The translations under genes and the position numbers were made by a program. A stretch of 64,000 nt of DNA. Source: Eutreptiella sp. 'Long Island Sound 2002' (Eukaryota > Euglenozoa > Euglenophyceae > Eutreptiales > Eutreptiaceae). Each line of letters starts with the position of its first letter. Position 1 is the stretch's first letter. Shown here one piece after another: positions 1-9,770 of this stretch. The stretch is taken from assembly GCA_964036045.1 (NCBI GenBank), contig OZ038379.1:76217992-76281991 (forward strand), given 5' to 3'. The notes under the pieces were generated by a model. That model was not told the origin of the DNA. It made no database searches and saw only the letters and a program-made list of their open reading frames with translations.

Positions 1-93
1 GAAGCAACGAGTACCTCAGTTGTCGTTGAGTCATTGAAAATTCCCACAAGCTGACCCCGCCGGAGGCGGAAAAACTCTTTTTGGGCTTGGTCA
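1..93. repeat. 93-bp direct repeat, upstream copy
   Basis: These bases match 8819-8912 with a few substitutions and one 1-base indel. The match stops exactly where LINE copy 1 begins. Read on the minus strand both copies keep an open stretch ending in Gly-Ile-Phe-Asn-Asp-Ser-Thr-Thr, so this could be a scrap of coding sequence. I do not recognise it. The window starts inside it, so its left limit is unknown. Confidence 0.75.
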
Positions 94-1514
94 ACTCCTC
101 CGCGAGCCCCAGAGCGCGGCGGCCCGGGCGCACCGGTGGCTCACTGCGGCGGAGGGCGACCACCCTCCCCCTCCCCCGCGCCCTGACAAGGACTTCGTAG
201 CCTCCCTCCGTGTCGTGAATGGAACTCTGGAGTGCCTGCCCCAAGAGAGCCCCCGACCGTACCAGGACCTGCCGGGGGGGTTCTTGAGGCACCTACAAGA
301 CGCCCTCTTCCCACCGTGGATCATCGGGCGCGGCTCCATGACCGCGTGGGAGGCGCGCACCGTGGGTGAGGAGTCGGCGCGCAAGTGGAGCCGGTGGTGC
401 GCCGCCACGCGCGCCCCGGAGATCCCTGCGCAACGATACGCCGCCATCCCGCTCCAGGGATGGGGGCCAGACACCCGGCCGAGACCCACCATGATCCGCG
501 GGGCGGGGCCTGACCACCCGTGGGACGCGGCGACGGGGGAATGGCTGCAGGCGGCCCCGGGGCCGCGAACGGGATGGACTGGGGACGTGTCCTCACTCGT
601 CAGGACACCCGTCCCGCCCCGCATCGTCCTTCACGCCGCCAACGTACTCCGGGCTACGGAGATACACACGCGGGGACACGCTGCGGCCACCATCCGGTGG
701 CACCCCCCAGAGGACGGGCCGCCCAACTCACCGTGGCACACTTCAAAGCTGGGGGGCCGGTATACGAGGACGCCCTGTCCCGGCTGGGCGACACCCAGGG
801 GCCCTTGCTCCTCATGCTCTTCACCGGCATTGCAGCCGCGCTGCGCCAGGAGCTAGACGGCTGCGAAGGGCTGCGAGTGGGGTGGGAGGCAGTCGCGGAC
901 GGCACCCTGCTGGCCCTCCTCCACCGAGACACCGCGAACGGGTGCCGATGGGATGCGCTGACGCCCCACCTCACCGGTCGCCACGTGTACATGGCGAGCC
1001 CCCCCCAGGGGCATCCCCGCCCGGCGTGGGACGACCTCATCGCCGCCTTCCACGACCACGGGATCCTCCCCGACGACACGTGGCAGGAGGTCCAGCGGAA
1101 GACGCTTGGCAAGGACTACCGGCGCCGCGTCCGCGCCCGCCTGTTGGAGATCCGGGACCCCCTCCGACAGAGGTGGGACGACCTCTGGCTCCGCCATCTC
1201 GACCCTTGGTCGCCGCCCTCCCACCTCCCACACACCTGCGGACTCTGGGGGAATGTGACACGGTGTCCTCCGCACCGTCGACAGGCGCCAACAGGTGCGG
1301 GCGGTGTGCCCAGGTAGCTGCGTGCCCCTGGCCCGAACCTCCCGCAGGCCCGCGCAGGCGCACAGAGGAGGAGGCCCTGCGCCGGCGCATCGAGGGGGCA
1401 CACACCCCCTCGCACGAACAAGCGGGCCCCGCGGGCGCTGCCCTTCTGTGGATCCACGTGCACCTGCGGGACCCCACATCCGTTGCGCACCTGTCGCACG
1501 TGTTCGCACCCTAA
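94..1514 (+). pseudogene. C-terminal fragment of LINE ORF1 (copy 1), frameshifted
   Basis: The translation matches the extension that follows the CCHC motif in copy 2 ORF1, but the matching frame changes near 715 and again near 1245, so at least two indels have broken it. The terminal stop is TAA, as in copy 2. The end carries the Cys-rich patch (CxxC-type pairs around 1240-1310), of which the first part is damaged here. It is followed by a 39-nt gap and then ORF2, exactly as in copy 2. The function of this extension is not recognised. Confidence 0.8.
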
Positions 1515-1553
1515 TCCCCACCCGCCGCCGCCCTTTGAAGAGCCCGCAGCACC

Positions 1554-2786
1554 ATGCCACGCCGACGGCGGGATGGGCCGGGACACACCAGGGCCCGCCG
1601 CAGAGCGCAGGAGGCGGCCGTCCGGGGCCTGGTGGCGGACGCGGTGGCGGAGGCACACGCAGCGCACGCTGCCGCACGGTGTGACCTGGAGGGCAGTGCG
1701 AGGGCTTTCCTCAACGAGACCGCCCTCCCGGCCGTCCGCGCCCTGAACGGAGCGGGGGCCCCTACGCTGCTCCCAGCAATGCACCGGATCGTGAACGCCG
1801 TCCAGCCGGGGCTCATCAGCCCGGAGGCGGCCCTCCACGGGCACTGGATGGAGTGGCGCGAGTCCAATCGGTCGGGCCGGCCCCTGTCCATGGGGGACAC
1901 CCTGCGGCTGACGGGAGCAGGGTCTGCCATGTCCCTCCGCAGCAGCGCCCCAGCCCTGCTGCACGCCCTCAGGACGCGCTACCCCGGGGACGCGGCCCCG
2001 TACCTGAACCAGGCGCGGGCCACGTACCCGGGAGGAGTGTGCGAGCTGTGTGCGGCGCTCCACCTTCTACATCCGCCGGACAAGGACCTGGAGGTGGGCG
2101 AGGTCACGGTGTTCGTGGAAGGTGCGGACGAGGCGTCCGCCCGCCCCCGGCCGACCAACCCGGTGTACGACGGCACCAGGCCTACCCCCCCGTACGCCGT
2201 CGTCTGCGAGGCGTTCCCCAGGGAGCCCACTTGGTGCCCCGCCCTCCCGCCGGCGACGCACGCGCCCCGCGGCTGGGCTAACCCAGACCTGTCCCCCCCC
2301 CTCTCCAGAACCAGGGGTGCCCACCACAGGGGGCAGGTCCTCTGGCAAGAGTGCCCTGGCACCCCCCTGCTCCTCCTCGTCGTCGCGACCCGCGGGGACC
2401 CGGGGCGGATCCTGGGGATCACCCCCACCCACCTCTATGGGGCAACACCCGTACCCCGCCCCCCCCTCCCGGCGCCCGCGGCGCGGGACGGAGTACACAT
2501 CTTCCTGCGAACACAGGAGGTCACCGCGGTTACGGGGGTCCACCTGGTGCGGCTGCCCCCGACACCGCTCAACGACCCCCGGGGGCCCAGGGCCCTGGGC
2601 CCGGCCCCAGACTGGGAGCTATGGCGCGACGCGTGGGCCGCGTGGCTCCCCTGCCTCCCCTCCCAGTGCCGGTGGATGGCCGCAGGCCCCCGGCCGTGCG
2701 GGGCTGACGCCAAAGCCGGCCCCCCACCCCCTCCCCCCCTCCCCCCCGCAGAGCACCACACGGCACTGCCCACGGCACGGCACTGA
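1554..2786 (+). CDS. LINE ORF2, 410 codons, unknown function (copy 1)
   Basis: An intact ORF, starting at the ATG 39 nt after the ORF1 stop and ending in TGA. The first 25 residues are rich in Arg. A mostly helical Ala-rich region follows, then a Pro-rich region with a WCPALPPATHAPRGW-like stretch, and the end is Pro-rich and His-containing. I see no zinc finger, RRM or known enzyme motif. Copy 2 keeps an ORF of the same length with mainly conservative changes, which argues that it is a real gene. The TGA overlaps the ATG of ORF3 (TGATG), suggesting coupled translation. A nucleic-acid-binding accessory role is only a guess. Confidence 0.75.
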   Translation: MPRRRRDGPGHTRARRRAQEAAVRGLVADAVAEAHAAHAAARCDLEGSARAFLNETALPAVRALNGAGAPTLLPAMHRIVNAVQPGLISPEAALHGHWMEWRESNRSGRPLSMGDTLRLTGAGSAMSLRSSAPALLHALRTRYPGDAAPYLNQARATYPGGVCELCAALHLLHPPDKDLEVGEVTVFVEGADEASARPRPTNPVYDGTRPTPPYAVVCEAFPREPTWCPALPPATHAPRGWANPDLSPPLSRTRGAHHRGQVLWQECPGTPLLLLVVATRGDPGRILGITPTHLYGATPVPRPPLPAPAARDGVHIFLRTQEVTAVTGVHLVRLPPTPLNDPRGPRALGPAPDWELWRDAWAAWLPCLPSQCRWMAAGPRPCGADAKAGPPPPPPLPPAEHHTALPTARH

Positions 2787-5116
2787 TGCACCAGGAGGTA
2801 GTGGGAAGGGCGCGCCTGCCGCCACGCAAGCCTACCAGGGTAACAGTGATGGCAGACTCCGATGGGTCCCCCCAGCGGGACGACCGCCACCACCGCCGGT
2901 CCCGCTCCCGCTCCCCCGTCTCCTCCCCGGACTGGACGGGGGAGACCCTCGCGGAGCGCGAGGAGCGGAGGCTGGCGGAGGCGGCAGTGCTGGTCGGGCC
3001 GCCGCCGCCGACCCGGGAGCCTGAGCCGGCCGAGATGACCGCCTCCGCCGCCCAAGCGGCCAGCCCCGCCGCCCCGCCCCGAGAGGGGGCCGCAGACGCG
3101 CAGGAAGCGGAGACCGCAGCCCCAGCGAGCCACGCCGCGGCCCCGACCGCGGCCCCCGGCACGCCGCCGACACGGGGGGCAGCCCCGGCTCAGGACCCGG
3201 GCGCATCGCCGAGGGCTGCCGCAGCCGCAGAAGAGAGCAAGAAGGGCGCGCGAGGGATTGCAACTGCGGCCCCGGCGGGCCGCACCACCGCCTCGGCCGA
3301 CCACGCCGCGGCCCCCAGCACGCCGCGAAAGCGGGGGGTGGACCCCGCACGGGCCACGGGCGCCTCGTCGGCGGCCGCCACGGCAGCGAAGGAGAGCGAG
3401 GAGGGCGCGCCAGGGGCTGCGGCCGCGACCCCGGCGGGCCGCGACACCGCCTCGGCTGGCCACGCCGCGACCCCCAGCACGCCGCGAACGCGGGGGACGG
3501 ACCCCGCACGGGCCACGGGCGCATCGCCGGCGGCCGCCGCGGCAGCAGAGGAGAACGAGGAGGGCGCGCGAGGGGTTGCGACCACGGCTTCGGCGGGCCG
3601 CACCACCGCCTCGGCCGACCACGCCGCGGCCCCCAGCACGCCGCGAAAGCAGGGGGCGGACCCCGCACGGGCCACGGGCGCCTCGTCGGCGGCCGCCACA
3701 GCAGCGAAGGAGAGCGAGGAGGGCGCGCGAGGGGCTGCGGCCGCGACCCCGCCGGGCCGCGACACCGCCTCAGCCGGCCACGCCGCGACCCCCAGCACGC
3801 CGCGCAAGCGAGGCAAGAACCCCGCACGGGCCACGGACGCCTCGCCGGCGGCCGCCGCAGCAGCAGGAGTGGGCAGGGAGAGCGCGAAGTACCGCGCGCA
3901 CGCCAACCCCACCCACACCCACACCAGCCCCCCCAAGCCGTTCCTCCCCAAGCCCTTCCCCCCGGGGCGGGAGCGGCACGTCCGCCCCCTGGCGCGCGAG
4001 CGCTCGCCGCCGGGCGTCACGCTGCCGCAGCTGCAAAGGCAGCGGGACGCCCGGCGAGTGGTCCAGGAAGGGCGCAGCAGCGGGGGGGAGCAGAGCGCAG
4101 GCAGCGGACGGCGCGACTCGGGGCAGGGGGCCGGGAAGGGGCCAGGGCACGGCAAGGGCGCGCAGGGGCACGGGCAGGGAGCCCAGGTGCAGGGGGCAGG
4201 GCGAGGGGAGATGGGAGAGCGGGCGGGCCAGGGCGTGGGGGACGGGAGGCGGGACCCGCGACACGGGCAGGGGGCTGGAAAGGGGCCCAAGGGCAAGGGC
4301 AAGGGCGCCGCGGGCCCCAAGGGACAGGTGGGACGGGGCATGGGAGCCCAGGGGGGAGGACGGGACGAAGGGAGGGGGGCAGAGGGCGGAGCGCCCCCGC
4401 AGCCGGACGTGCAGCCGGTGAGGTGCATCCCCCCCGGCATCCAACAGATGCCGGCACACCACACCCACCACCACCACCACCACCTCCACCACCACCTCTA
4501 CAACATGGACCCTGACGCCGGCGAGCTCGTCCCCCCCCAACCCCCACGACACCGGCATCAGCCACCCCCCCCCGCGCCGAGGGCGGAGCCGGCGTGGATG
4601 GCCTCGGCGGAGGGGGGACGGAGCGCGGCATCGGCGCCGCAGGCGCAGGGGCAGCGAGGGGGGCCGGCACGGGGGGCAGAGGAGGGCCGGCCATGGGACC
4701 GGGACTGGGGCGCGGTCCCGGACCCTCTGGGGGAGGAGACCCTCCCCCTGGTGGGGGAGGTGTACGGGTGGTTGTGCTGGGCCAACCAGGGGACCTCCAG
4801 GAGGTCGAGGAACCGGCCCTTCGATGCCGTGCTCCTCCGGAGAGACGGAGGAAACCGAGAGGTACCCCCGGGGGGGTGGGCAGCCCCAGAGGACCATGAG
4901 AGGGTCCTCAGGTCAGTGATCCGGGCGGCGTGGCCCGACAGGGAGCCGACGTGGCCGGCCTTCCTGGAAGGGGGAGCGGTGCTCCGCATCACGGATGCGG
5001 ACGCCAACAACTGGCTCCCTCGGGCTTTGCGCAGCGCCCTCGCCCACTGGCGCTACCGCAGGCACAACCCGCCGCCGCCAAAGCCCCGGCCCCCACACAA
5101 GCGGCGGCGCAAGTGA
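2786..5116 (+). CDS. LINE ORF3, 776 codons, low-complexity basic protein (copy 1)
   Basis: The start ATG overlaps the ORF2 stop by one base. The order along the protein is: an Arg-Ser patch (residues about 37-44), an acidic amphipathic stretch, an Ala/Pro/Thr region with 53-residue tandem repeats (about 163-362), a Gly/Gln/Arg/Lys-rich region (about 430-530), a His cluster (about 560-572), and a more globular C-terminal block (about 650-760) with several Trp, ending in a basic HKRRRK tail that could be a nuclear signal. This composition suggests an RNA-binding or chaperone protein, the role usually held by LINE ORF1 proteins, but here it is encoded last. That role is inference. Copy 2 has a frameshifted version. 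Confidence 0.75.
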   Translation: MHQEVVGRARLPPRKPTRVTVMADSDGSPQRDDRHHRRSRSRSPVSSPDWTGETLAEREERRLAEAAVLVGPPPPTREPEPAEMTASAAQAASPAAPPREGAADAQEAETAAPASHAAAPTAAPGTPPTRGAAPAQDPGASPRAAAAAEESKKGARGIATAAPAGRTTASADHAAAPSTPRKRGVDPARATGASSAAATAAKESEEGAPGAAAATPAGRDTASAGHAATPSTPRTRGTDPARATGASPAAAAAAEENEEGARGVATTASAGRTTASADHAAAPSTPRKQGADPARATGASSAAATAAKESEEGARGAAAATPPGRDTASAGHAATPSTPRKRGKNPARATDASPAAAAAAGVGRESAKYRAHANPTHTHTSPPKPFLPKPFPPGRERHVRPLARERSPPGVTLPQLQRQRDARRVVQEGRSSGGEQSAGSGRRDSGQGAGKGPGHGKGAQGHGQGAQVQGAGRGEMGERAGQGVGDGRRDPRHGQGAGKGPKGKGKGAAGPKGQVGRGMGAQGGGRDEGRGAEGGAPPQPDVQPVRCIPPGIQQMPAHHTHHHHHHLHHHLYNMDPDAGELVPPQPPRHRHQPPPPAPRAEPAWMASAEGGRSAASAPQAQGQRGGPARGAEEGRPWDRDWGAVPDPLGEETLPLVGEVYGWLCWANQGTSRRSRNRPFDAVLLRRDGGNREVPPGGWAAPEDHERVLRSVIRAAWPDREPTWPAFLEGGAVLRITDADANNWLPRALRSALAHWRYRRHNPPPPKPRPPHKRRRK
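3273..3870 (+). repeat. 159-bp in-frame tandem repeat, about 3.8 units
   Basis: Equivalent bases recur at 3273, 3432, 3591 and 3750, a strict 159-bp period equal to 53 codons. Alternate units resemble each other most (Arg-Thr-Thr-Ala versus Arg-Asp-Thr-Ala starts), so a two-unit block may have been duplicated. LINE copy 2 has lost most of the array. Confidence 0.9.
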
Positions 5117-7479
5117 TGGCCCAGACGGCGGATACGAGAGAGTGGGGGGGGGGGGGGCTGGGCCCCCCGACCCACGCCCCCCCCGGGGTACGGCACGACG
5201 CAAGAGGGAGTGCCACCTCCCGCGGGAGGGAGTGCGGAGACGACGAGCGCGGGGGGGAACCTGCTGCCCCGCAGCCCGCTAACCACTGACCGCTAACCCT
5301 CACGGCCACCCCCGGCCGGCCAGCGCCGCGCGACAACGGCCGGGGGATGAGGGGCCCCAGCGAGGGCCTGCACGAGGCTCCGGCTCTAGGTGGAGGGGGG
5401 CGGGGGAAGGGCGCGACCCCCCAGCCGATGGCTGGCCCCCGGGGCCAGAACTGCCATGCCGCCCCCCCCCCCCGGCCGTCAGGAGGCGTCGCCAGGGGAC
5501 CAAAGGGCCCCCCCCACTCCCCCCCCCCCCCTCCCACACAGGCCCGAGAGCGGGCGGAGGGGCGGCCCCCCCACCCCCCCCCCCCGCACCCACCCCAGCT
5601 GGGGAGCCACAGGCGCGGCCCTCGGCCCCCCCAGGGCCGGGGGGGCGCCCCCCCGCCAGAAGGGACGGCGACGCGGTAAGGGGAACGGCGGCTGGACCAG
5701 CTCCCGCGAACCCACACCGGCGTGCCGGAGCAACGCGCACAACGGAACAGGAAGGAGGCCGCGCCCCACATGACCCTCCCGTAACCACAGCCCACTCCGG
5801 GATGACAGAGGGGGGGTTCAGATCTGCTGGGGCCCCCGGAGGAGCGGTCCACGGGCCGCCCCTCACCCCCCCCCCACCCCGGGGCGACACTTCAGCCCCG
5901 ACCGCACGCGCACGCCGGAAGGGAACGCGCTGGCGACACGGAGAGGGCCAGGATGGAGTACCGCAGGCCGCCGCCCGGAAGGAGAGCAGGGAGGCCGCGG
6001 CGCGACACCCCCCCCCCCCCCGCCCCCCCACCGGCCCGCCAGCCACGGGGGCCCCGGCCCTCACCCCCAAGGCAGGGGGGATGGTCCCGCCCCTCCCGAG
6101 AGGGGAGCCGGAGTGCGACCCGCCCCCCCGCCCCAGCCGCCGGCTCCCATGGGGGCCGCGAAGAACCAGCGGGCCCACGCCTGCGCACCGGGACGCCGCA
6201 CAGATCGTACCCAGAGAAGCCGCGTGAGCACGAACCGGAGTCGTATGGGGGGCCACGCCCCCCATGGACAGCACAACACCAGTGACGCCCGCTTTGTTGG
6301 CTGCCCAGGGAAGGCAGAGGGACGGAATGAGGCAGAGCGACCCCCCGCCCTACAGGCCCCGCCCCGGCCGCACAACCGGGGGGTTCGGCGCACGCCCCCC
6401 CCCCCCCCCCCAGCCCGCCCCCCAGCGTATGAACGCCACGGACCCGCCCCGCGGCGCGCAGCCCCCACAGGGACAGAGCAGGGCCCCCACACCCGCACGC
6501 CCGCGCCCACAACACGTGGATCGCGGACCCCAACAGCCCGCCCAGTGGACGGGCAGTCGGGGGAGGGGGAGCGCATGACCCCACACGCCCCACGCAACGG
6601 TAGATGGCACCCCCCCCGGGGACGCCCTGCCGCCACCCCCACAACCCCAAGCCAAGTAGGGGGAACCGGGACCGGACCGCCCCCCCCCAAGCACGCCAGA
6701 CGGAGCAAGGGACCGGGGCAGGACAGGCAGAGGGGCACGGACCACGTGGAACGGCCCTACCAGCGCCCAGTGCCGGGGCCACGCGAGATGCGCACGCCAC
6801 ACCACCCAGCGGGGGGGGGGGAGCGGACAACGCGAGAGCGTGAGCGCACACACAGGAAAGGGACACGCGGGGACTACCGGAAGGGCAACCGGACCGAGCG
6901 CGCGGAACGCACAGACCGCGTGGAATGGCGTACCAGCGAGCGAGGGTAAGGGACACCCGGACGGGACGGCCCGCCACACGCAGCGCGGAACACGCGGGGC
7001 GGGGAGGGGGAAACGAAAGAGACACGACGCCAGGCACGGGCCCGAACCCCCCGAACCGGCCGCGAGCGCCGCACACACACAGACGGGGCACTGCACCCGC
7101 CAAGGCAGTAGTGGCGCACAGCACCACGCCCCAATTCTTAGGCTAGGCAGCCTCCGCGCCAGCCCAAGGGGGTCCCACTGGCGACAAGCCAGTAGCACGG
7201 GCCCGGCGGCGCCGGCGCCCCGGGCGACCACGCATTAGGGGGGCGACGCAGTCGGTAAGCGCCCGCAGCCACGGCTGCGAATTGATGCACTGACCGGGGC
7301 GTGGCAAAACAGGGACGCCGGGGAAGGACGGGGCTCTGAGCTCTGTGAACCCGGGGGACTCCGCCACCAGGCAGGGGGTGTGTGTTGGAGGGCCCCCCAC
7401 TAGGACCCGGTGGGGAGGATATTACCTGGCCCGACCAGGTGGCCCCCCGGGGCCCGAAAGGCGTCTAGTACCCGCAAAA
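5117..7479 (+). other. LINE 3' non-coding region (copy 1)
   Basis: About 2.4 kb without a credible gene, full of long C runs and (CAC)/(CCG)-type simple sequence. The segment 5267-6317 corresponds to the unit that is duplicated in copy 2. About 6350-6610 has no counterpart in copy 2, which has a different sequence there. The last 370 bp (from about 7130) are the best conserved part between copies, as expected for the 3' end that the LINE RT must recognise. Confidence 0.7.
7395..7440 (+). promoter_or_regulatory. Paired 3' hairpins of LINE copy 1
   Basis: CCCCAC (7395-7400) pairs with GTGGGG (7410-7415). ACCTGG (7424-7429) pairs with CCAGGT (7435-7440) over the loop CCCGA. Both stems and the second loop are unchanged in copy 2. 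LINE RTs of several clades bind 3' RNA stem-loops, so this is a candidate RT recognition site. Confidence 0.5.
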
Positions 7480-7504
7480 TCAAACCTCAAACCTCAAACC
7501 TCAA
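7480..7504 (+). repeat. LINE 3' tail of TCAAACC units (copy 1)
   Basis: Three to four copies of the heptamer TCAAACC end the element. Copy 2 ends with about three units of the same heptamer, so this is the element's own tail and not a poly(A). Confidence 0.85.
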
Positions 7505-8130
7505 TACCTGCAACCACGTAGTAGCCATCGACTGCCATCTCATCAGCAGTCATCTCTTCGAGTTCGGCTGCCTCCTCAGGGTTGGCAGCGTTCTCTAGGT
7601 CTATGCTCTACACCTCTCTATCAGACAGACGCCACTCGTCCCAGGACAGTTCGTCAGGCGAGAGGTAATGTCTCAGCTCCTTAGGTGCACATAGCAACTC
7701 TCCACCTAGGCGGGGGCTGCACCTCACATGGATCCTGGATCCATCCATTTTTATAATACGATAAGGCCCAAAGTAGGGGTCCTGCAGACAGTTGCGGGGC
7801 CAAGCGGGCAATCGCGAATGGTGTACCAACACAAGGTCCGCTACCTTGAAGGTGGCAGGACGTCTCGTGCGGTTACGCCGAGTCAACTCACGTTCTTGAA
7901 CGTGTTTCAGGTTAGCTCTAGAAAGGATAGCCAGGTCCTGCCTATGCTGCAGCCAGTCCCCTACGGGGCTCTTGTAGTCCTCAGGAAAAGGGGTTTTGAA
8001 GAACCACGCAGGACGCCCCCTATGGAACAGTTCATGGGGGGTATAGCCAGTTGACTTAGGCGGCTCAAGTTGCATGGTCGAAATCACACCAAATGCAACC
8101 ACTCTGGACCATGCAAAAAAATAGTTTTTC
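7505..8130 (-). pseudogene. Gypsy integrase C-terminus with start of a chromodomain (family C type)
   Basis: On the minus strand a 150-residue stretch has the Thr-Gly-Tyr-Thr-Pro-His-Glu-Leu motif and the basic C-terminal fold typical of Ty3/Gypsy integrases (FGPYRI..). An in-frame TAG at 7608-7610 follows, then an acidic stretch and Asp-Gly-Tyr-Tyr-Val-Val-Ala-Gly-Ile, which looks like the first strand of a chromodomain. The chromodomain is cut at 7505 by the tail of LINE copy 1. Homology to integrase fades near 8130. This fragment overlaps in content with the integrase piece at 9771-9882, so it may come from a different copy. Confidence 0.7.
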
Positions 8131-8818
8131 ACAGGCTCTGTTCTTTGAAAACAGAATATTGGTCCAAAGAAAGTATCTTTCTTACCATTGGTGCCATTTT
8201 GTGCCTTTTTTCGGACATCCGAAAACAAAAAAAAACTATAAAGAAATAAATGAAACTTATGATTTCAGTGCAAAATGATGTGCTTTTAGCGCAAATTGGC
8301 CAATAAATACATTTTGCGTTCCCCTTGTTTGTGGGATGAACATGGTCTGCAGAACAAATGATTGCAACATCATTTTGTGTTCTTCATGTTCATTGCATAC
8401 CTGGAAAAATGATTTATTGATCAAATTCCATGCGTGAGGCCTCGCGCAATCAAGACCAAGGATCATTAAAACAGAAGCATGGGCGATTGAATATCAGTGC
8501 AAAGCATATGCAACATGTGGTTCAAGGGCTGCCCCATGCGCGAGGCCTCGCGCATAACTTAATAAACCAAAAACCTCAACCAATTCATTTTTCTTCGGAG
8601 AGACGGCTTCAGGGTCGAGTGGTCTCGCCAACCACCCCACGGTTCGATTCTGATTTGCACTGCCTGAAAAAAGAGGTATAGGTTGTGACGTTCAGGTTCT
8701 GAGACTGCATTGCAGTCCTCATTGCGCGAGGCCTTGCGCAAAAAAAGGCCCAGAGAATGTATTCTTTGTACCGTTGTGATGGATTCTCATCTGATAGCGC
8801 TTGTGCACAACCTTCACT

Positions 8819-8912
8819 GAAGCAAGGAGTACCTCAATTGTCGTTGAGTCATTGAAAATTCCCACAAGCTGACCCCGCCGGAGGCCGAAAAAACTCTTTT
8901 TGGGCTTGGTCA
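8819..8912. repeat. 93-bp direct repeat, downstream copy
   Basis: Matches 1-93. Here the sequence continues past the point where the upstream copy is cut by LINE copy 1, showing that the LINE end marks the break in the upstream copy. Confidence 0.8.
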
Positions 8913-9526
8913 GCCCCGGCGCTTGGCAGACTGCTTCCCCCAGGGCACCTTCTTTCTCCAGGTATCGGACATCATCTTGATTATTGGTGTGGTTTGCACT
9001 ACATTCCAGTTTACTCTGCAAAAAATCAGTTTTTTTGGCCCAAAAAAAAGGCCCAAAAAAGTGCCACGCATGGCGAATTCATATTTTCTTTGCACATTTT
9101 ACTTTGATTTATAGTCAACAACGGAAGGATCAATTTTTCTTCAGCCAAAGCTACAAGGGGGGTCCCTGTTCAGCTCAGCGTCATTGGTTGAGTGGACATG
9201 CTTCATGTGCCACCAGTGATACTCTTTCTTTTGCTTGACACTCCCCATAGGTTGCGGAAGGTGTGCATCATGAGCAATGCTGAAGGATGCACCCTGTGCA
9301 ACACCTCCAACGTATGTGCTCCTTTTGTTAGCAATGCAACAACATTAGAAATGATTTCTTGAGTCATCAAATAGATTTTTAAGGCTTGTTTAGAGCGCTG
9401 AATGTCTGCCAGCGTAAACATATGGTACAATGTGATCAAGTCAAGGGTGCCTGTAATGTCACTCCAGTGTAGGCGCCTGCTTGATTCCTAAATATTACCA
9501 TCATTACCTGGCCTTGGAGGGGCAGA

Positions 9527-9566
9527 GGACTGCTCCTTGTGCGAGGCCTCGCGCAAGGAACAGTCC
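9527..9566. repeat. 40-bp near-perfect palindrome
   Basis: An inverted repeat centred on AGGCCT with only two mismatched pairs over 40 bp. Its core is the same GCGAGGCCTCGC palindrome seen at 8431-8448, 8537-8554 (perfect over 18 bp) and 8723-8740. Confidence 0.8.
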
Positions 9567-9770
9567 ATTGCCGCAAAAAATGCATTTTTTGGACCCATCG
9601 GGACCACAAAAGGGGTCAAAATTCCTTACATAAGAGTTCTTTTGGTGTTTCAAAAACGGCTTGATTTTTTGTAAGCCAAAGAATGGTTCTTTCGGTGTTT
9701 TTTGAGGCCCTGTATTTCAGGCACTTTCTGTCGTTTCATACCCTGCAACTTGAGCCGCGTAAGGCTGAGG

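Larger units (their letters stand above)
94..7504 (+). mobile_element. GC-rich non-LTR retrotransposon (LINE), copy 1, 5'-truncated
   Basis: This segment aligns along its length with the 3' part of LINE copy 2, from about 31379 to 39125. It holds the last part of the long first ORF, the 410-codon second ORF, the 776-codon third ORF, a 2.4-kb C-rich 3' region and a tail of TCAAACC units. The 5' end is cut inside the first ORF, so the endonuclease, RT and RNase H are missing; 5' truncation is usual for LINEs. The 3' end lies in a Gypsy chromodomain. No target-site duplication was found: the sequence left of the element is the 93-bp repeat, which does not match the right flank. Confidence 0.9.
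8131..9770. other. AT-rich unassigned stretch between integrase fragments
   Basis: No gene recognised. The base composition is much more AT-rich than the LINE. Two minus-strand open stretches (about 8780-9020 and 9203-9439) read like protein but match nothing I know. The stretch holds the second copy of the 93-bp repeat (8819-8912) and four 18-bp near-palindromes centred on AGGCCT at 8431, 8537, 8723 and 9538. It may be another insertion into the Gypsy remnant; clear terminal repeats were not found. Confidence 0.5.

Noticed and set aside
2435-3827. Long minus-strand frames opposite LINE ORF2 and ORF3
   Set aside because: Shadows of the GC-rich plus-strand genes, made only of Arg/Pro/Gly/Ala repeats.
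5347-7238. Many long open frames in both strands of the LINE 3' region
   Set aside because: They follow from extreme C-richness, have no conserved start or product, and differ between the two copies.
7480-7504. TCAAACC repeats as telomeric DNA
   Set aside because: The heptamer is not a known telomere unit (TTTAGGG and relatives) and occurs at the 3' ends of both LINE copies.
1-8912. The 93-bp repeat as target-site duplication of LINE copy 1
   Set aside because: Its second copy is 1.3 kb beyond the LINE 3' end, with unrelated Gypsy sequence between.
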